A stretch of DNA of 64,000 bases from Desulfobacterales bacterium (lineage in GTDB: Bacteria; Desulfobacterota; Desulfobacteria; Desulfobacterales; JALSRD01): assembly GCA_026984935.1 (NCBI GenBank), contig JALSRD010000035.1, positions 143,655 through 207,654 of the forward strand, written 5' to 3'. Position numbers and translations under genes: made by a program. The stretch's first letter is position 1. Every line of letters begins with the position of its first letter. The notes beneath the pieces were generated by a model, which saw nothing but the letters and a program-made list of their open reading frames with translations, was not told the origin of the DNA and did not search any database. Positions 44,760-54,210 of this stretch are shown one piece after another.

Positions 44760-45929
44760 ATGGATAAAGAACATTTTTTCTTCACTTCCGAATCCGTTAC
44801 CGAGGGACATCCCGACAAAGTCGCCGATGCCATATCCGATTCCATCCTGGATGCCATCATGGCCCAAGACAAGAACTGCCGGGTGGCCTGTGAGACACTG
44901 GTCACCACCGGCCTGGCGTTCATTGCCGGCGAAATCACAACCGACTGCTATGTCGACATGCCGCAGATCGTACGCGATACGATCCATGAAATCGGCTACT
45001 GCTCGTCGCAGATGGGTTTTGACTGCCAAACCTGTTCGGTGATCACCAGCATCGACCATCAGAGCCCCGACATCGCCCTGGGGGTAAACCGGGGCGAGGG
45101 CCTTTTCAAAGACCAAGGCGCCGGTGACCAGGGGCTGATGTTCGGCTTTGCCAGCGATGAAACCCCTGAACTGATGCCCATGCCCATCATGTACGCTCAT
45201 AAGCTGTGTCGACGCCTGGCAAAGGTCCGCAAAAACGGCGCTCTCGATTTTCTGCGGCCGGACGGCAAGTCCCAGGTCACCATCGAATACGAAAACGGCT
45301 GCCCCAAGCGGGTGGACGCCGTAGTTATCTCCTCCCAGCACAAACCGGACGTCACCCACGACAGGCTGCGTGAGGCGATCATCGAGGAGGTGATCAAAAA
45401 AGTGATCCCGGCAGAAATGACCGACGGCGACACCCGTTATTTTATCAATCCCACGGGACGCTTCGTCGTCGGCGGGCCCATGGGCGACTGCGGCCTGACC
45501 GGCCGTAAGATCATCGTAGACACCTATGGCGGCCAGGGCAGCCATGGCGGCGGCTGTTTTTCGGGGAAAGACCCTTCCAAGGTGGACCGCAGCGCCTCGT
45601 ACATGGGCCGGCATATCGCCAAGAATATCGTTGCCGCCGGACTGGCCAAAAAGTGCGAAGTCCAGATCGCATATGCCATTGGCGTCGCCGAACCGGTTTC
45701 CATCATGATCGATCTGATGGGGACCGGCGTCGTACCCAAGGGGCGCGTCAAAGAAATCGTGCGCGAAGCTTTCGATCTCCGGCCGGCCGCGATTATCGAA
45801 TATCTCGACCTGTTGCGCCCTATCTATCGCCAGACATCCGCTTACGGGCATTTCGGGCGCAACGAACCGGGATTTACATGGGAAAAAACCAACATGGCGC
45901 CGGTAATCCGTGAAAAAGCCGGCCTATAG
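44760..45929 (+). CDS. metK: S-adenosylmethionine synthetase
   Basis: A 389-residue enzyme making SAM from methionine and [32 protein letters not shown]-type region replaced by [20 protein letters not shown] and the P-loop-like [18 protein letters not shown] are diagnostic. Start: ATG 44760, with GGGGAG 6 bases before; a TTG upstream in frame is rejected. First gene of the SAM cycle operon with ahcY 42 bp downstream. Confidence 0.96.
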   Translation: MDKEHFFFTSESVTEGHPDKVADAISDSILDAIMAQDKNCRVACETLVTTGLAFIAGEITTDCYVDMPQIVRDTIHEIGYCSSQMGFDCQTCSVITSIDHQSPDIALGVNRGEGLFKDQGAGDQGLMFGFASDETPELMPMPIMYAHKLCRRLAKVRKNGALDFLRPDGKSQVTIEYENGCPKRVDAVVISSQHKPDVTHDRLREAIIEEVIKKVIPAEMTDGDTRYFINPTGRFVVGGPMGDCGLTGRKIIVDTYGGQGSHGGGCFSGKDPSKVDRSASYMGRHIAKNIVAAGLAKKCEVQIAYAIGVAEPVSIMIDLMGTGVVPKGRVKEIVREAFDLRPAAIIEYLDLLRPIYRQTSAYGHFGRNEPGFTWEKTNMAPVIREKAGL

Positions 45930-45971
45930 CGCCGCAAGCGCCCTTTCCAACAACAACCGGAGTATCATAAA

Positions 45972-47426
45972 ATGTCTTTCGCGAAACTCAAAGAGAGCGG
46001 TGCAGGGATCGAAGATATTGACCTGTCCCTGCCCTACAAGGTAGCCGACCTTTCGCTGGCGGATTTTGGCATCCGCGAAATGGAACTATCGCAAAAAGAA
46101 ATGCCGGGCCTGATGGCTGTCCGAAAAAAGTACGGCCCACGCAAGCCGCTCAAGGGGAAGAAAATTATGGGCAGCCTGCACATGACCATCCAGACCGCCA
46201 TGCTCATCGAAACCCTCAAGGAACTGGGCGCCGATATCCGCTGGGCCACGTGCAACATTTTTTCCACCCAGGACCACGCGGCCGCCGCCGTGGCCCGAAA
46301 AGGACTGGCCGCCGTGTTCGCCTGGAAGGAGGAAACCCTGGACGAATTCTGGTGGTGCACCGAACAGGCGCTGACCTGGCCGGACGGCAGCGGGCCCGAC
46401 CTGATCGTGGATGACGGCGGCGACGCCACCCTTTTCGTCCACCAGGGGGTACGGGTCGAACGGGACCCCGACCTGCTGGAAAAAACCTACGACAGTCCGG
46501 ACATGCGCTGCCTGATGGCACGCCTGAAGCTGAGCTACCAGCGCGACCCTAAACAATGGACGCGCATTGCCGCCGCCATTCGCGGCGTGTCCGAGGAAAC
46601 CACCACCGGCGTGCACCGCCTGTACCACCTGGCGCGCCAGGGGGAACTGCTCTTTCCGGCTTTCAACGTCAATGACTCCGTGACCAAATCCAAATTCGAC
46701 AACCTCTACGGCTGCCGTGAATCCCTGGCCGACGGCATCAAACGGGCCACCGACGTCATGATCGCCGGCAAAGTCGTGGTGGTCTGCGGGTACGGTGACG
46801 TTGGCAAGGGGTGCGCTCGTTCCATGCGCGGCTTCGGCGCCCGGGTGATCGTCACCGAAATCGATCCCATCTGCGCGCTGCAGGCGGCCATGGAGGGCTA
46901 TGAAGTCATGACCATGGAGGACGCCGCGCCGCTGGGGGATATTTTCGTGACCGCCACCGGGAATTATCACGTCATCACCGGCCGGCACATGGAGCGGATG
47001 AAAGACGAATCGATCCTGTGCAACATCGGGCATTTCGATAACGAAATCGAAATGGCCTATCTTGAGGAAACCGCGGAGTGCAGAAAGACGTCCATCAAGC
47101 CGCAGGTGGACAAGTGGACGCTCAAATCCGGCAATTCGATTGTCGTACTGGCCGAAGGGCGTCTGGTGAACCTGGGCTGTGCCACGGGGCACCCCAGTTT
47201 TGTCATGAGCAACAGCTTTACCAACCAGTGCCTGGCGCAGATGGAGCTGGCCGGCGGCAACTATGAAAAGAAAGTCTACACCCTGCCGAAAAAGCTCGAC
47301 GAGGAAGTCGCCCGGCTGCATCTGGACCGCCTGGGGGTCAAGCTCACCCGGCTGACGCAGGAACAGGCGGATTACATCGGCGTGCCCGTGGAAGGGCCGT
47401 TCAAGCCGGATCAGTACCGCTACTAA
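45972..47426 (+). CDS. ahcY: S-adenosylhomocysteine hydrolase
   Basis: A 484-residue NAD-dependent enzyme that splits SAH into adenosine and homocysteine, clearing the inhibitor left by methyltransferases. [13 protein letters not shown], the NAD site [32 protein letters not shown] and the C-terminal FKPDQYRY are characteristic. An insertion near residue 150-200 matches the longer AhcY type. Cotranscribed with metK. Confidence 0.96.
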   Translation: MSFAKLKESGAGIEDIDLSLPYKVADLSLADFGIREMELSQKEMPGLMAVRKKYGPRKPLKGKKIMGSLHMTIQTAMLIETLKELGADIRWATCNIFSTQDHAAAAVARKGLAAVFAWKEETLDEFWWCTEQALTWPDGSGPDLIVDDGGDATLFVHQGVRVERDPDLLEKTYDSPDMRCLMARLKLSYQRDPKQWTRIAAAIRGVSEETTTGVHRLYHLARQGELLFPAFNVNDSVTKSKFDNLYGCRESLADGIKRATDVMIAGKVVVVCGYGDVGKGCARSMRGFGARVIVTEIDPICALQAAMEGYEVMTMEDAAPLGDIFVTATGNYHVITGRHMERMKDESILCNIGHFDNEIEMAYLEETAECRKTSIKPQVDKWTLKSGNSIVVLAEGRLVNLGCATGHPSFVMSNSFTNQCLAQMELAGGNYEKKVYTLPKKLDEEVARLHLDRLGVKLTRLTQEQADYIGVPVEGPFKPDQYRY

Positions 47427-47555
47427 AACGATTGCTTGGATTCTTTGGGTTTGTTGGGTTGGACGGCGGCGCGGAGTGCCGAGAGTGCTTCCGGCATCCG
47501 GATACCCGACACCTAAATCACCGACACACGATCACCAACCGTCTCGATCCGCCCC

Positions 47556-48806
47556 ATGAAAACATCCCACCGGATCTACTTTCAAAACGCCGCGCACATG
47601 CGGCCCCTAGACGACCGGAGCGTCGATCTGGTGGTCACCTCGCCGCCTTACCCCATGATCGCCATGTGGGACGAGGTTTTCTGTTCCCAGGATGCCGCCA
47701 TCGGCAGGCTGCTCAAAGGCGGTGACGGCATGGCGGCCTTCGAACGCATGCACCGGCGGCTGGACAGGGTGTGGGACGAGCTGCGGCGGGTCGTCAAACC
47801 CGGCGGGATCGTGTGCATCAACATCGGCGATGCCACACGCACGCTGAAAGAAAATTTCCGGCTGTATCCAAACCACGCCCGCACGCTGCAGTACCTGCAG
47901 CAGCTGGGTTTCCATGCACTGCCGGATATCTTATGGCGCAAGCAGACCAACGCACCCAACAAGTTCATGGGCTCGGGCATGCTGCCGGCGGGGGCTTACG
48001 TCACCCTCGAGCACGAATACATCCTCGTTTTGCGCAAGGGCGGCAAACGGGTCTTTCAGACCGCCGCCCAGCAACAGAACCGCCGCGAAAGCGCCTTTTT
48101 CTGGGAAGAGCGCAACGCCTGGTTCTCCGACGTCTGGTTCGACCTCAAGGGATCGCGCCAGGCACTGGGCCGGCCGGAAGTGCGTGCGCGCAGCGGCGCA
48201 TTCCCCTTCGAGCTGGCCTACCGCCTGATCTGCATGTACTCGGTGAAAGGGGATTTGGTGCTGGACCCCTTTGCCGGTACCGGCACCACCCTGGCCGCCG
48301 CCATGGCCGGCGCCCGAAACAGTATCGGTTTTGAAATCGACCCGGGGCTGGCCGGTGAAGCCACCGCCCTGCTCAGCGCCACGGGGGATTTTGCCAACGC
48401 CCGTATTCACGCCCGGCTGGCCCGGCACATGGATTTTTGTACAGCCCGCGCGCAGGCCGCAAAGCCGTTCAAGCACACCAACGTCCATTACGGCTTCCCC
48501 GTCATCACGGCCCAGGAAAAACAGCTTCTGCTCAACGACCTGCAGACCGTCGTAGCGTGCGGCAGCAACGCATTCGAGGCAACCTACGCGCTAGCGCCCC
48601 AGGCCCGCTTTTGCCAAAGCGGCGATGCCCCGGGCCCGCAGGCTGTTTCCGCGCATGCACCGGTGCCGGGCTCCTGCAGTCCCCGGCTGTCCGAACCGCG
48701 GGGCACGTCCACCTGTCAGATGCCGCTGTTTTCAGAGCCCGCCAAAAGCGCCTTGGCTGTCAGGCCGCCGGCAGAGGCCGGGGATTATCACTCGGCAAAA
48801 CCATAG
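47556..48806 (+). CDS. Solitary DNA methyltransferase, N4-cytosine/N6-adenine (beta class)
   Basis: A 416-residue SAM-dependent DNA methyltransferase. The catalytic motif IV TSPPY (28-32) comes before the SAM-binding motif I DPFAGTGTT (237-245), the order of the beta class; SPPY favours N4-cytosine. The last 110 residues are Pro/Ala/Ser-rich with no known fold. No endonuclease gene adjoins. It lies 130 bp after ahcY in the same direction. Recognition site not predictable. Confidence 0.85.
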   Translation: MKTSHRIYFQNAAHMRPLDDRSVDLVVTSPPYPMIAMWDEVFCSQDAAIGRLLKGGDGMAAFERMHRRLDRVWDELRRVVKPGGIVCINIGDATRTLKENFRLYPNHARTLQYLQQLGFHALPDILWRKQTNAPNKFMGSGMLPAGAYVTLEHEYILVLRKGGKRVFQTAAQQQNRRESAFFWEERNAWFSDVWFDLKGSRQALGRPEVRARSGAFPFELAYRLICMYSVKGDLVLDPFAGTGTTLAAAMAGARNSIGFEIDPGLAGEATALLSATGDFANARIHARLARHMDFCTARAQAAKPFKHTNVHYGFPVITAQEKQLLLNDLQTVVACGSNAFEATYALAPQARFCQSGDAPGPQAVSAHAPVPGSCSPRLSEPRGTSTCQMPLFSEPAKSALAVRPPAEAGDYHSAKP

Positions 48807-49084
48807 TGGTACATCTCATAGGCCGTATTGCCGCCGAGCAGGGCGTCGATCTCCTTTTGCATCTCCTGCCGGGTCTTGCTCAACAGCCATTTTTCCCAGT
48901 GCTCCGAGGACTGCCAGGTGCTGATGACCAGGAACAGATCCGGCTGATCGAGGCTTTTCAGCGTCTCGCCGGAAATGTAGCCGGCCTGCTGGGTGGCATG
49001 GGCGCGCATTTTTCTGAAAAGCGGGATCATCTGCTTGGCTTTGCTCGGCGGCACGCTGCGCTTGATGAGGATTTTGACTGCCAT
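48788..49084 (-). CDS. Antibiotic biosynthesis monooxygenase-domain protein
   Basis: A 98-residue ferredoxin-like-fold protein: MAVKILIKRSVPPSKAKQM, AHATQQAGYISGETLKSLDQPDLFLVISTWQSSEHWEKWL and a short end match the ABM family (quinol or heme-related monooxygenases). Such proteins often act as dimers. Its 3' end overlaps the 3' end of the methyltransferase gene by 19 bp on the other strand. Substrate unknown. Confidence 0.8.
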   Translation of the reverse strand: MAVKILIKRSVPPSKAKQMIPLFRKMRAHATQQAGYISGETLKSLDQPDLFLVISTWQSSEHWEKWLLSKTRQEMQKEIDALLGGNTAYEMYHYGFAE

Positions 49085-49138
49085 GTGAAGCTCCTTCCAT
49101 GGTATGCAGTTTTATTGGAGTTTTGTCAGCACCACAAA

Positions 49139-49936
49139 TCAGGAGTTGCCCGTTAAATAGCCCTTCAGCTTCGACAACAGTGGTTTCCTGATTTTGACTT
49201 TCAGGTAAAGATCGCCGGGCGGTCCCTGGCCTCTTCCGGCGGCACCCATGCCGGCCAGGCGGATCTGCTGGCCGTCCCGGATGCCCGCCGGGATCTGGAC
49301 CACGAGTTTTTTCCCACGTTTGCGGACAAAGTAGGCATAGGCGCCGCCCTGCCGTGCATGTTGCATACTGATGTGAATAACGTCCTGAACATCCGCACCT
49401 CTCTGGGGGATGCGCACGCCGCTCACCTTTTCCAGCAGATAGCGTGAAAATCGGCCCAGATGCCGATGGCTACCCGGCGACGGCTGCCGCGGCTTGCCGG
49501 CAAAGGGGCCGGAAAAGATAAACCCGCCGGCGAAAAAGCCCGGCCGCCGGGCCCCAAACGGCTGATGATCATGGCCGTAAAATTCCTTGAAAATGTCATC
49601 GAAGCCCCGGAAGCCGAAGCTCTTGGCCATTTCCTCGAAAACGTGTTGAATGTCCGATCCGCTGAAGATATCCTGCTCGCTGTAGCTTTTACGGAACCGG
49701 CTGTAGGCCGTAGATCCGTATTGCCGCCGCAGGGCGTCGTATCGGCGGCGTTTGGCCGGATCGGACAGCACGGCATAGGCTTCGTTGAGCACCTTCATCT
49801 GCTCGGCCGCCGCAGGGTTGTCCCGGTTGCGGTCGGGATGATATTGAAAGGCCCGGTGGCGATAGGCTTCCTTTATGGTCCGCACATCAGCCTGTACGTC
49901 GATCCCTAAAACCTTATAGTAGTCCGTGTTTCCCAT
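49139..49936 (-). CDS. DnaJ-like co-chaperone (CbpA-type)
   Basis: A 265-residue protein. J domain at residues 4-70 with HPD (YHPDRNRD) and the usual helices, a Gly/Phe-rich middle (GFRGFDDIF; GFFAGGFIFSGPF), then one C-terminal beta-domain with GDLYLKVKIRKPLLSK. The Cys-rich zinc domain is absent, as in CbpA. A second ATG lies at 49951. Works with DnaK. Confidence 0.85.
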   Translation of the reverse strand: MGNTDYYKVLGIDVQADVRTIKEAYRHRAFQYHPDRNRDNPAAAEQMKVLNEAYAVLSDPAKRRRYDALRRQYGSTAYSRFRKSYSEQDIFSGSDIQHVFEEMAKSFGFRGFDDIFKEFYGHDHQPFGARRPGFFAGGFIFSGPFAGKPRQPSPGSHRHLGRFSRYLLEKVSGVRIPQRGADVQDVIHISMQHARQGGAYAYFVRKRGKKLVVQIPAGIRDGQQIRLAGMGAAGRGQGPPGDLYLKVKIRKPLLSKLKGYLTGNS

Positions 49937-49987
49937 GGCCCGTCCACTCATCGACGAAACGGATTGCCCTTTTCGTCGACAAGGCGC

Positions 49988-50893
49988 CTATCCGCTTTCT
50001 TTGTATCGAGCGTAAACCCGGCAGGCCGCTTTGTAACCCAGGCTGCAGGCCTTTTTCGCATCTTGCAGCGCCAGCTTACGCCTGCCGCGCTTAAAGTAGA
50101 TATGTCCCCGATTGTAGTAGGCCCATCCGTTGGCCGGTTTCAACTGGATAGACCGATTCAGATACCGCAGGCTTTCATCAAGTGCACCCCGCTGCATGGC
50201 CAGCCACCCCAGGTTGTCGTAGGCTTCACTGTAGGCGGGATTCAGTTTGACCGCCATGGCGAAATCGCCGGCAGCTTCCGCGTACTGTTTTTTTTTGATG
50301 TACGTGCGGCCTCTCCAGAAATGGGCCGATGCACTTCCGGGGTCCTGTTGCACGGCGCTGCTGAAAACCTGCAGCGCCTTGTCGAACTGCCCGTTTTTAT
50401 AAAGCTGAAAACCTTTGCGAATGTATGCATCCGACTGCTGCCCCGGTTTGTGGGCAGCCGCGGTGCGCTGCAAGGGGGTATGGGACGCCGCAGGGCGCTG
50501 TTTCGCGACGGCCGTTCGCAGTGCCGGACCCGTTTTCGCCGGCCTGGAAGTAAAAAACGCACCCATGCCACCCGCCAGGTAAAACAGCGCCACGACAAAA
50601 GCTGCAATCACCGCTGCCAACATTCCCGGTGCCAGAAAATCCCTTTTCCCGCTTTGAGCCGGCGGGGAAAAGGCCCTAAAAGGTGTGACGGGCCGGCTTT
50701 TGCCAGTGGAATCATCCGTTGCATCCACCGCCGCTGCATGTGCCGGCTTTCTGGTGGCTGCGACCACGCCGGTTTTCCGGTTCAAAGACAGTTCACTGCC
50801 GCAGTTGCGGCAGATGCTCCGGGCCACCGGTTTGATGAACCTCTCGTCGTCGATGCGATAAACGGTCTGGCAAACGGGGCAGGCAAACTTCAT
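49988..50893 (-). CDS. Zinc-ribbon, membrane-anchored TPR protein
   Basis: A 301-residue protein. MKFACPVCQTVYRIDDERF and ICRNCGSELSL form an MJ0042-type zinc finger (Cys pairs 5/8 and 28/31). A helix lies at about 89-110. The second half has three TPR repeats (AYIRKGFQLYKNGQFDKAL; AHFWRGRTYIKKKQYAEAA; AYDNLGWLAMQRGALDESL). It is likely a cytosol-to-membrane scaffold. Context: downstream is the DnaJ-like gene, 51 bp apart. Confidence 0.75.
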   Translation of the reverse strand: MKFACPVCQTVYRIDDERFIKPVARSICRNCGSELSLNRKTGVVAATRKPAHAAAVDATDDSTGKSRPVTPFRAFSPPAQSGKRDFLAPGMLAAVIAAFVVALFYLAGGMGAFFTSRPAKTGPALRTAVAKQRPAASHTPLQRTAAAHKPGQQSDAYIRKGFQLYKNGQFDKALQVFSSAVQQDPGSASAHFWRGRTYIKKKQYAEAAGDFAMAVKLNPAYSEAYDNLGWLAMQRGALDESLRYLNRSIQLKPANGWAYYNRGHIYFKRGRRKLALQDAKKACSLGYKAACRVYARYKESG

Positions 50894-51034
50894 GTTTCGC
50901 TATTTCCCAATTAATTACAGCGCATGCGTGCAACACGCATTTTATCTAACATGCACCGGCACGGCGCGCAATCGGAATTGTCGAACCGTTTCCCGACCGC
51001 TCCCTCTTTCCGGCGCAGTATCGTGTCAGCGGCC

Positions 51035-51937
51035 CTACGACGTCTGATCGACCCGGATGCGGCTGGAGACGCAGGCATGGCAGGACCCCGACCGCGCTCT
51101 GGCCGCATCGGTGAGCGACAGGACACCGATGACCTGTGCCGGGTCTCGGCGATGCACAAACAGGCGGTGTACGTCCGAAAAGATCATCCGCTGAATGGCC
51201 CCGGAAAGCGGCTCGTCCACATCACAGGACTGCACCGGTGAGGCCATGGCCGCGGCAGCCCGCGTACCGGGATCCATGCCGCGCATATACGCCAGCACGA
51301 GATCGCTTTTGGAAAGCACCCCCACCGGGAGATCCGCACGGTTGCGGATCAGAACGGCACCAAAACGATAGGCCGACAGCCCCTCCATCACTTCCACCAG
51401 GCTCTGGGTGTCACCGTGGGACACCACCGAGGGCGTCATGACTTCCCGCACGCTGATCGCCCGCCGCATCTGATCCTCGTCACGTTCGGGCCGTCGCTGA
51501 AAAACGCTCATCTCACAGTTGCGGCAGAACCGGTAAAGCAGCCCCACAATGTCCGGGTATGCCAGCACACCGGTCACCGGTTCAGAATCACCCGGGCGCA
51601 CATAGAGGCGGTGGACGCGGGTGCTGTACATGGTATCGAGCGCAGACTCCAGATAGTCGTCCGGGCGGCAGAAAATCGGCGGCCCGACCATGACGGACGA
51701 CAGCGGCGTCGAAATCGGCAAATCCGCGTAGTAAGCGCCCATGAGATCGGTCTTTGAAACCACCCCTAGGGGGCTTCCGGCCGCATCGGTGACCAAAACC
51801 GCGTTGATTTTGAATTTGATGCACTGGCGGATGCACTGCTCCAGGGAGGCCTCCTGCGGCAGCCGCACCACCTGGCGCCGCATGGCCGCACTGACTTTCA
51901 GACCGCTTAGCACGTTGCGTTTTCCCGGAATCGACAT
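51035..51937 (-). CDS. Protein with four CBS domains
   Basis: A 300-residue protein built of two Bateman modules (CBS pairs), about 15-130 and 160-280. Signs are INAVLVTDAAGSPLGVVSKTDLM, YRFGAVLIRNRADLPVGVLSKSDL and HRLFVHRRDPAQVIGVLSLTD. CBS pairs bind adenine nucleotides. No enzyme domain is fused. The 162-residue CBS gene lies 8 bp upstream, so the two form a pair of possible sensors. Partner unknown. Confidence 0.85.
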   Translation of the reverse strand: MSIPGKRNVLSGLKVSAAMRRQVVRLPQEASLEQCIRQCIKFKINAVLVTDAAGSPLGVVSKTDLMGAYYADLPISTPLSSVMVGPPIFCRPDDYLESALDTMYSTRVHRLYVRPGDSEPVTGVLAYPDIVGLLYRFCRNCEMSVFQRRPERDEDQMRRAISVREVMTPSVVSHGDTQSLVEVMEGLSAYRFGAVLIRNRADLPVGVLSKSDLVLAYMRGMDPGTRAAAAMASPVQSCDVDEPLSGAIQRMIFSDVHRLFVHRRDPAQVIGVLSLTDAARARSGSCHACVSSRIRVDQTS

Positions 51938-51945
51938 GCCGCCCC

Positions 51946-52434
51946 CTACGTCCGGTCCGGATCACCCCGGGACAGGTCTTTGAAAAAGAACGTAAAGACA
52001 TCCGAAATATAAATCATACCCACAATGCGCTGATCCTCCAGTACGGGTATTCTGCGGACATGTTTTTTGATCATGACATCCAGCACCATCATCAGGTGGG
52101 TATCCGGCCGCACCGTGACCAGGTCTGTGCTCATGATGTCGCCCACCTGAATGTTGCGCGCCTTTTTAAACGCGGTCTCCAGCAGACCGCCCAGTTCGAT
52201 GTCTTCCATCTCACCCCATATGTGCACGTGCTTGGGGCGCATGAAAAGCAGGATGTCGTACATGGAGAGCATACCCCGCAGGTGGCCGTCGTCATCGGTC
52301 ACCATCATTCCGAAAATGCGCTTACCCTCCTTGCGGCTCGCGCGCCGGAAAAGATTGACAGCTTCGGCGATCGTATCGCGGGGGGAAAGGGTGTGATAGT
52401 GGGTATCCATCACATCCCGGGCTGTGATTCCCAT
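51946..52434 (-). CDS. Protein with a CBS-domain pair
   Basis: A 162-residue protein with one CBS pair: MGITARDVMDTHYHTLSPRDTIAEA, GMLSMYDILLF and VGDIMSTDLVTVRPDTHLMM with RRIPVLEDQRIVGMIYISDVF. An insert between the two halves (about 65-95) contains HVHIWGEMEDIELGG. The ATG 52434 is preceded by AAAGGAG. Operon with the four-CBS protein. Confidence 0.85.
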   Translation of the reverse strand: MGITARDVMDTHYHTLSPRDTIAEAVNLFRRASRKEGKRIFGMMVTDDDGHLRGMLSMYDILLFMRPKHVHIWGEMEDIELGGLLETAFKKARNIQVGDIMSTDLVTVRPDTHLMMVLDVMIKKHVRRIPVLEDQRIVGMIYISDVFTFFFKDLSRGDPDRT

Positions 52435-52872
52435 GTATGCTCCTTTCCTTCCAGAGGGTCTGAAAACCAGCGAAAGGCCCACTGTGTCCTGTTACTTATA
52501 AAACTTAGCCGCCGATTTTGCAACCTCCGGACACCTGGGAAGTATTTTACTTTTTTTCGGGACCGGCGCTCGAAGCGGCCCGCAAGGGACGTTAAGCACC
52601 GAAAAGTCCTTCCTTGCAAGACAGGCGTGTTGGTTCCGGAACCAACATCCGGAACATCGCCGCGCACCGTCTCTTGCACGGGTTTACGAGATATTTGACA
52701 TCCGGCAGGTTTTTCAATATAGATTTCTGAACTGAGTCCCTGTCGATCGTTTTTGCGTAGAAGCTCTTGAACGACGGATACAAAAGGCAGGCGTGCCTTG
52801 TCACTGCGGCGCCTTCACGCGAGATAAGGGATACCTTACGGCCCGGCGCGCGGTGGGAAAGGATGGGACACA
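52435..52872. other. 438-bp gap between CBS operon and PilZ gene
   Basis: Divergent promoter region. Holds the 20-bp palindrome at 52628-52647 (entered separately). No coding frame with family features; the plus strand frame that continues the CBS gene's antisense is not a gene. Confidence 0.4.
52628..52647. promoter_or_regulatory. Perfect 20-bp palindrome, candidate operator
   Basis: TGTTGGTTCCGGAACCAACA is its own reverse complement, with no central mismatch. It lies 194 bp upstream of the CBS start and 226 bp upstream of the PilZ start. GGTTCCGGAACC also partly repeats in the next bases (ATCCGGAACATC). Suits a dimeric regulator; which one is unknown. Confidence 0.45.
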
Positions 52873-53280
52873 TTGGAGGAAAGCGAACAAGGCCTACGGG
52901 AGCAGCTGATTGCCGCCATCGACGCAATGTCCGCGGATGAGCAGCGCATTCTCTTGCAGAAACTCGGGGAGCAGCCTCCGCGGGAAAGGCGCCGTCATCC
53001 CCGCAAGCCATACTTCACCGATGTGAAATATGCTGGCGGCAGCCACATCTACCAGGATCTTGTCAAAAACATCAGCCTGGGCGGCGTACTGATCGAAACC
53101 CGCCGGCCCCGCGCAGATCTTTCCATAGGGCAGGAAATCACATTGTCAGTCCCCTTTTCCAGGCATAAAAATTACATGCGTATCATCGGGGAAATCGTCA
53201 GGATCAGCCCGCATGAAATCGGGATCAAGTTTAAAAAGGTGCTCAGGTATCCGGATGATCAACCCGCACCGGCCGGATAA
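52873..53280 (+). CDS. PilZ-domain protein (c-di-GMP receptor)
   Basis: A 135-residue protein with an N-terminal helix (SEQGLREQLIAAIDAMSADEQ) and a PilZ domain from residue 38: RRRHPRKPY is the RxxxR loop and NISLGGVLIE is the NxSxxG motif, so the c-di-GMP contact residues are present. The start seems to be TTG (TTGGAGGAAAGC) with AAGGA upstream. The next small gene overlaps its end. Confidence 0.8.
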   Translation: MEESEQGLREQLIAAIDAMSADEQRILLQKLGEQPPRERRRHPRKPYFTDVKYAGGSHIYQDLVKNISLGGVLIETRRPRADLSIGQEITLSVPFSRHKNYMRIIGEIVRISPHEIGIKFKKVLRYPDDQPAPAG

Positions 53281-53506
53281 GCAGGTCTACCTGACCTGCA
53301 CGCGGCGCAAGGGCCGTCCCAGAAAGCACGTTGCCGTGTGTCGCCGCTGCCGCTGGAAAAACAGCTGCCGTACTTTTCTTAACTACCGCCAGCCTGAATT
53401 GCCTTTCGGGTTGCGGGCCGGCGGCTTTCCGCTTTCGACAGCTGAAACCGGCACGGCACGGCGGAAGAACTGCATTGTAAACGCTACCCGAAACAGCCGG
53501 CTGTGA
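53255..53506 (+). CDS. Small cysteine-rich basic protein overlapping the PilZ gene
   Basis: An 83-residue frame starting ATG inside the last codons of the PilZ gene. VYLTCTRRKGRPRKHVAVCRRCRWKNSC has four Cys in the spacing C-x14-C-x2-C-x6-C, suggesting a metal site. NYRQPELPFG follows. The end is poorly conserved in character. It may be a genuine small protein of a Cys-rich type; the overlap with a coding end and the Cys pattern are the only support. Confidence 0.5.
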   Translation: MINPHRPDKQVYLTCTRRKGRPRKHVAVCRRCRWKNSCRTFLNYRQPELPFGLRAGGFPLSTAETGTARRKNCIVNATRNSRL

Positions 53507-53531
53507 GTCAATCGATTTTGCAGCTGGCCGT

Positions 53532-54176
53532 TCAGGGCATCTTTTTGACCGGACGGAAAGCGATGTTCTCATGCCGTACGCTGGCCCCTGTCCGGATCAT
53601 CCCCGAAACATCCTGTCCGCCGGCCTTCCAGGCCGCAATCCACAAATCGACGATTTCATCGACGGCTGCCGTGTAGCGGTGCTGTATGTCACGGTGGTCT
53701 AGTTTGCCGCCCATGGAGCGGCGGTACCGGCCGACAAGATACTGAACGCGCATTTTCAGGTCCGGCATCTTGGAGTATCCCGGATACCGCACTGTCCTGG
53801 GTATATAGGCTCCGGTGGAATAAAGCGATCCCGGAAAGATCGTTTCCGCGGCAAAACAGGCCAGCACGCCGAACCGCTTGGCGGTCTGATAGGCGTTCAT
53901 GCGCGGGCCTTTCAAATCATTAACCAGTGCGTTGTAAACTTCCGTCAGTTCGTAGGGATCAATGCGCTCCCGGTTCCAGCGGTCAGCGAAAGACATGCCA
54001 TACTGCACGGTCTGCCGGTGCTGCTGGAGATAAGCTTTCAAAGCCGGCGGACAGAACCGGACCGCATCTCCAAGCATGCTGGCACGTATGTCGTGGTTAA
54101 ACGCAGAGCCAGTCGGAACCCATCCAAGCATCATAAGTCCCAGCAGCAGGAAAAACAGCGTTTCTTTTTTCGGCAT
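53532..54176 (-). CDS. Exported protein of unknown family
   Basis: A 214-residue protein with a signal peptide (LFFLLLGLMMLGWVPTGSAF). The mature part starts NHDIRASMLGDAVRFCPPALKAYL, and later has SFADRWNRERID and DHRDIQHRYTAAVDEIVD; several His and Asp residues could bind metal, distantly like zinc-dependent phospholipase C or S1/P1 nuclease proteins. No secure family. Located after the dispersed repeat copy 3 and convergent with the small Cys-rich frame. Confidence 0.6.
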   Translation of the reverse strand: MPKKETLFFLLLGLMMLGWVPTGSAFNHDIRASMLGDAVRFCPPALKAYLQQHRQTVQYGMSFADRWNRERIDPYELTEVYNALVNDLKGPRMNAYQTAKRFGVLACFAAETIFPGSLYSTGAYIPRTVRYPGYSKMPDLKMRVQYLVGRYRRSMGGKLDHRDIQHRYTAAVDEIVDLWIAAWKAGGQDVSGMIRTGASVRHENIAFRPVKKMP

Positions 54177-54210
54177 GATCGGTCCCTCCTATAAAGTTTG
54201 ACAGGCGCGC

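Noticed and set aside
44682-45851. 389-codon antisense frame over metK
   Set aside because: Shadow of a high-GC gene; the sense strand is clearly MetK.
46086-47321. Long antisense frame over ahcY
   Set aside because: Shadow frame; codon pattern mirrors AhcY.
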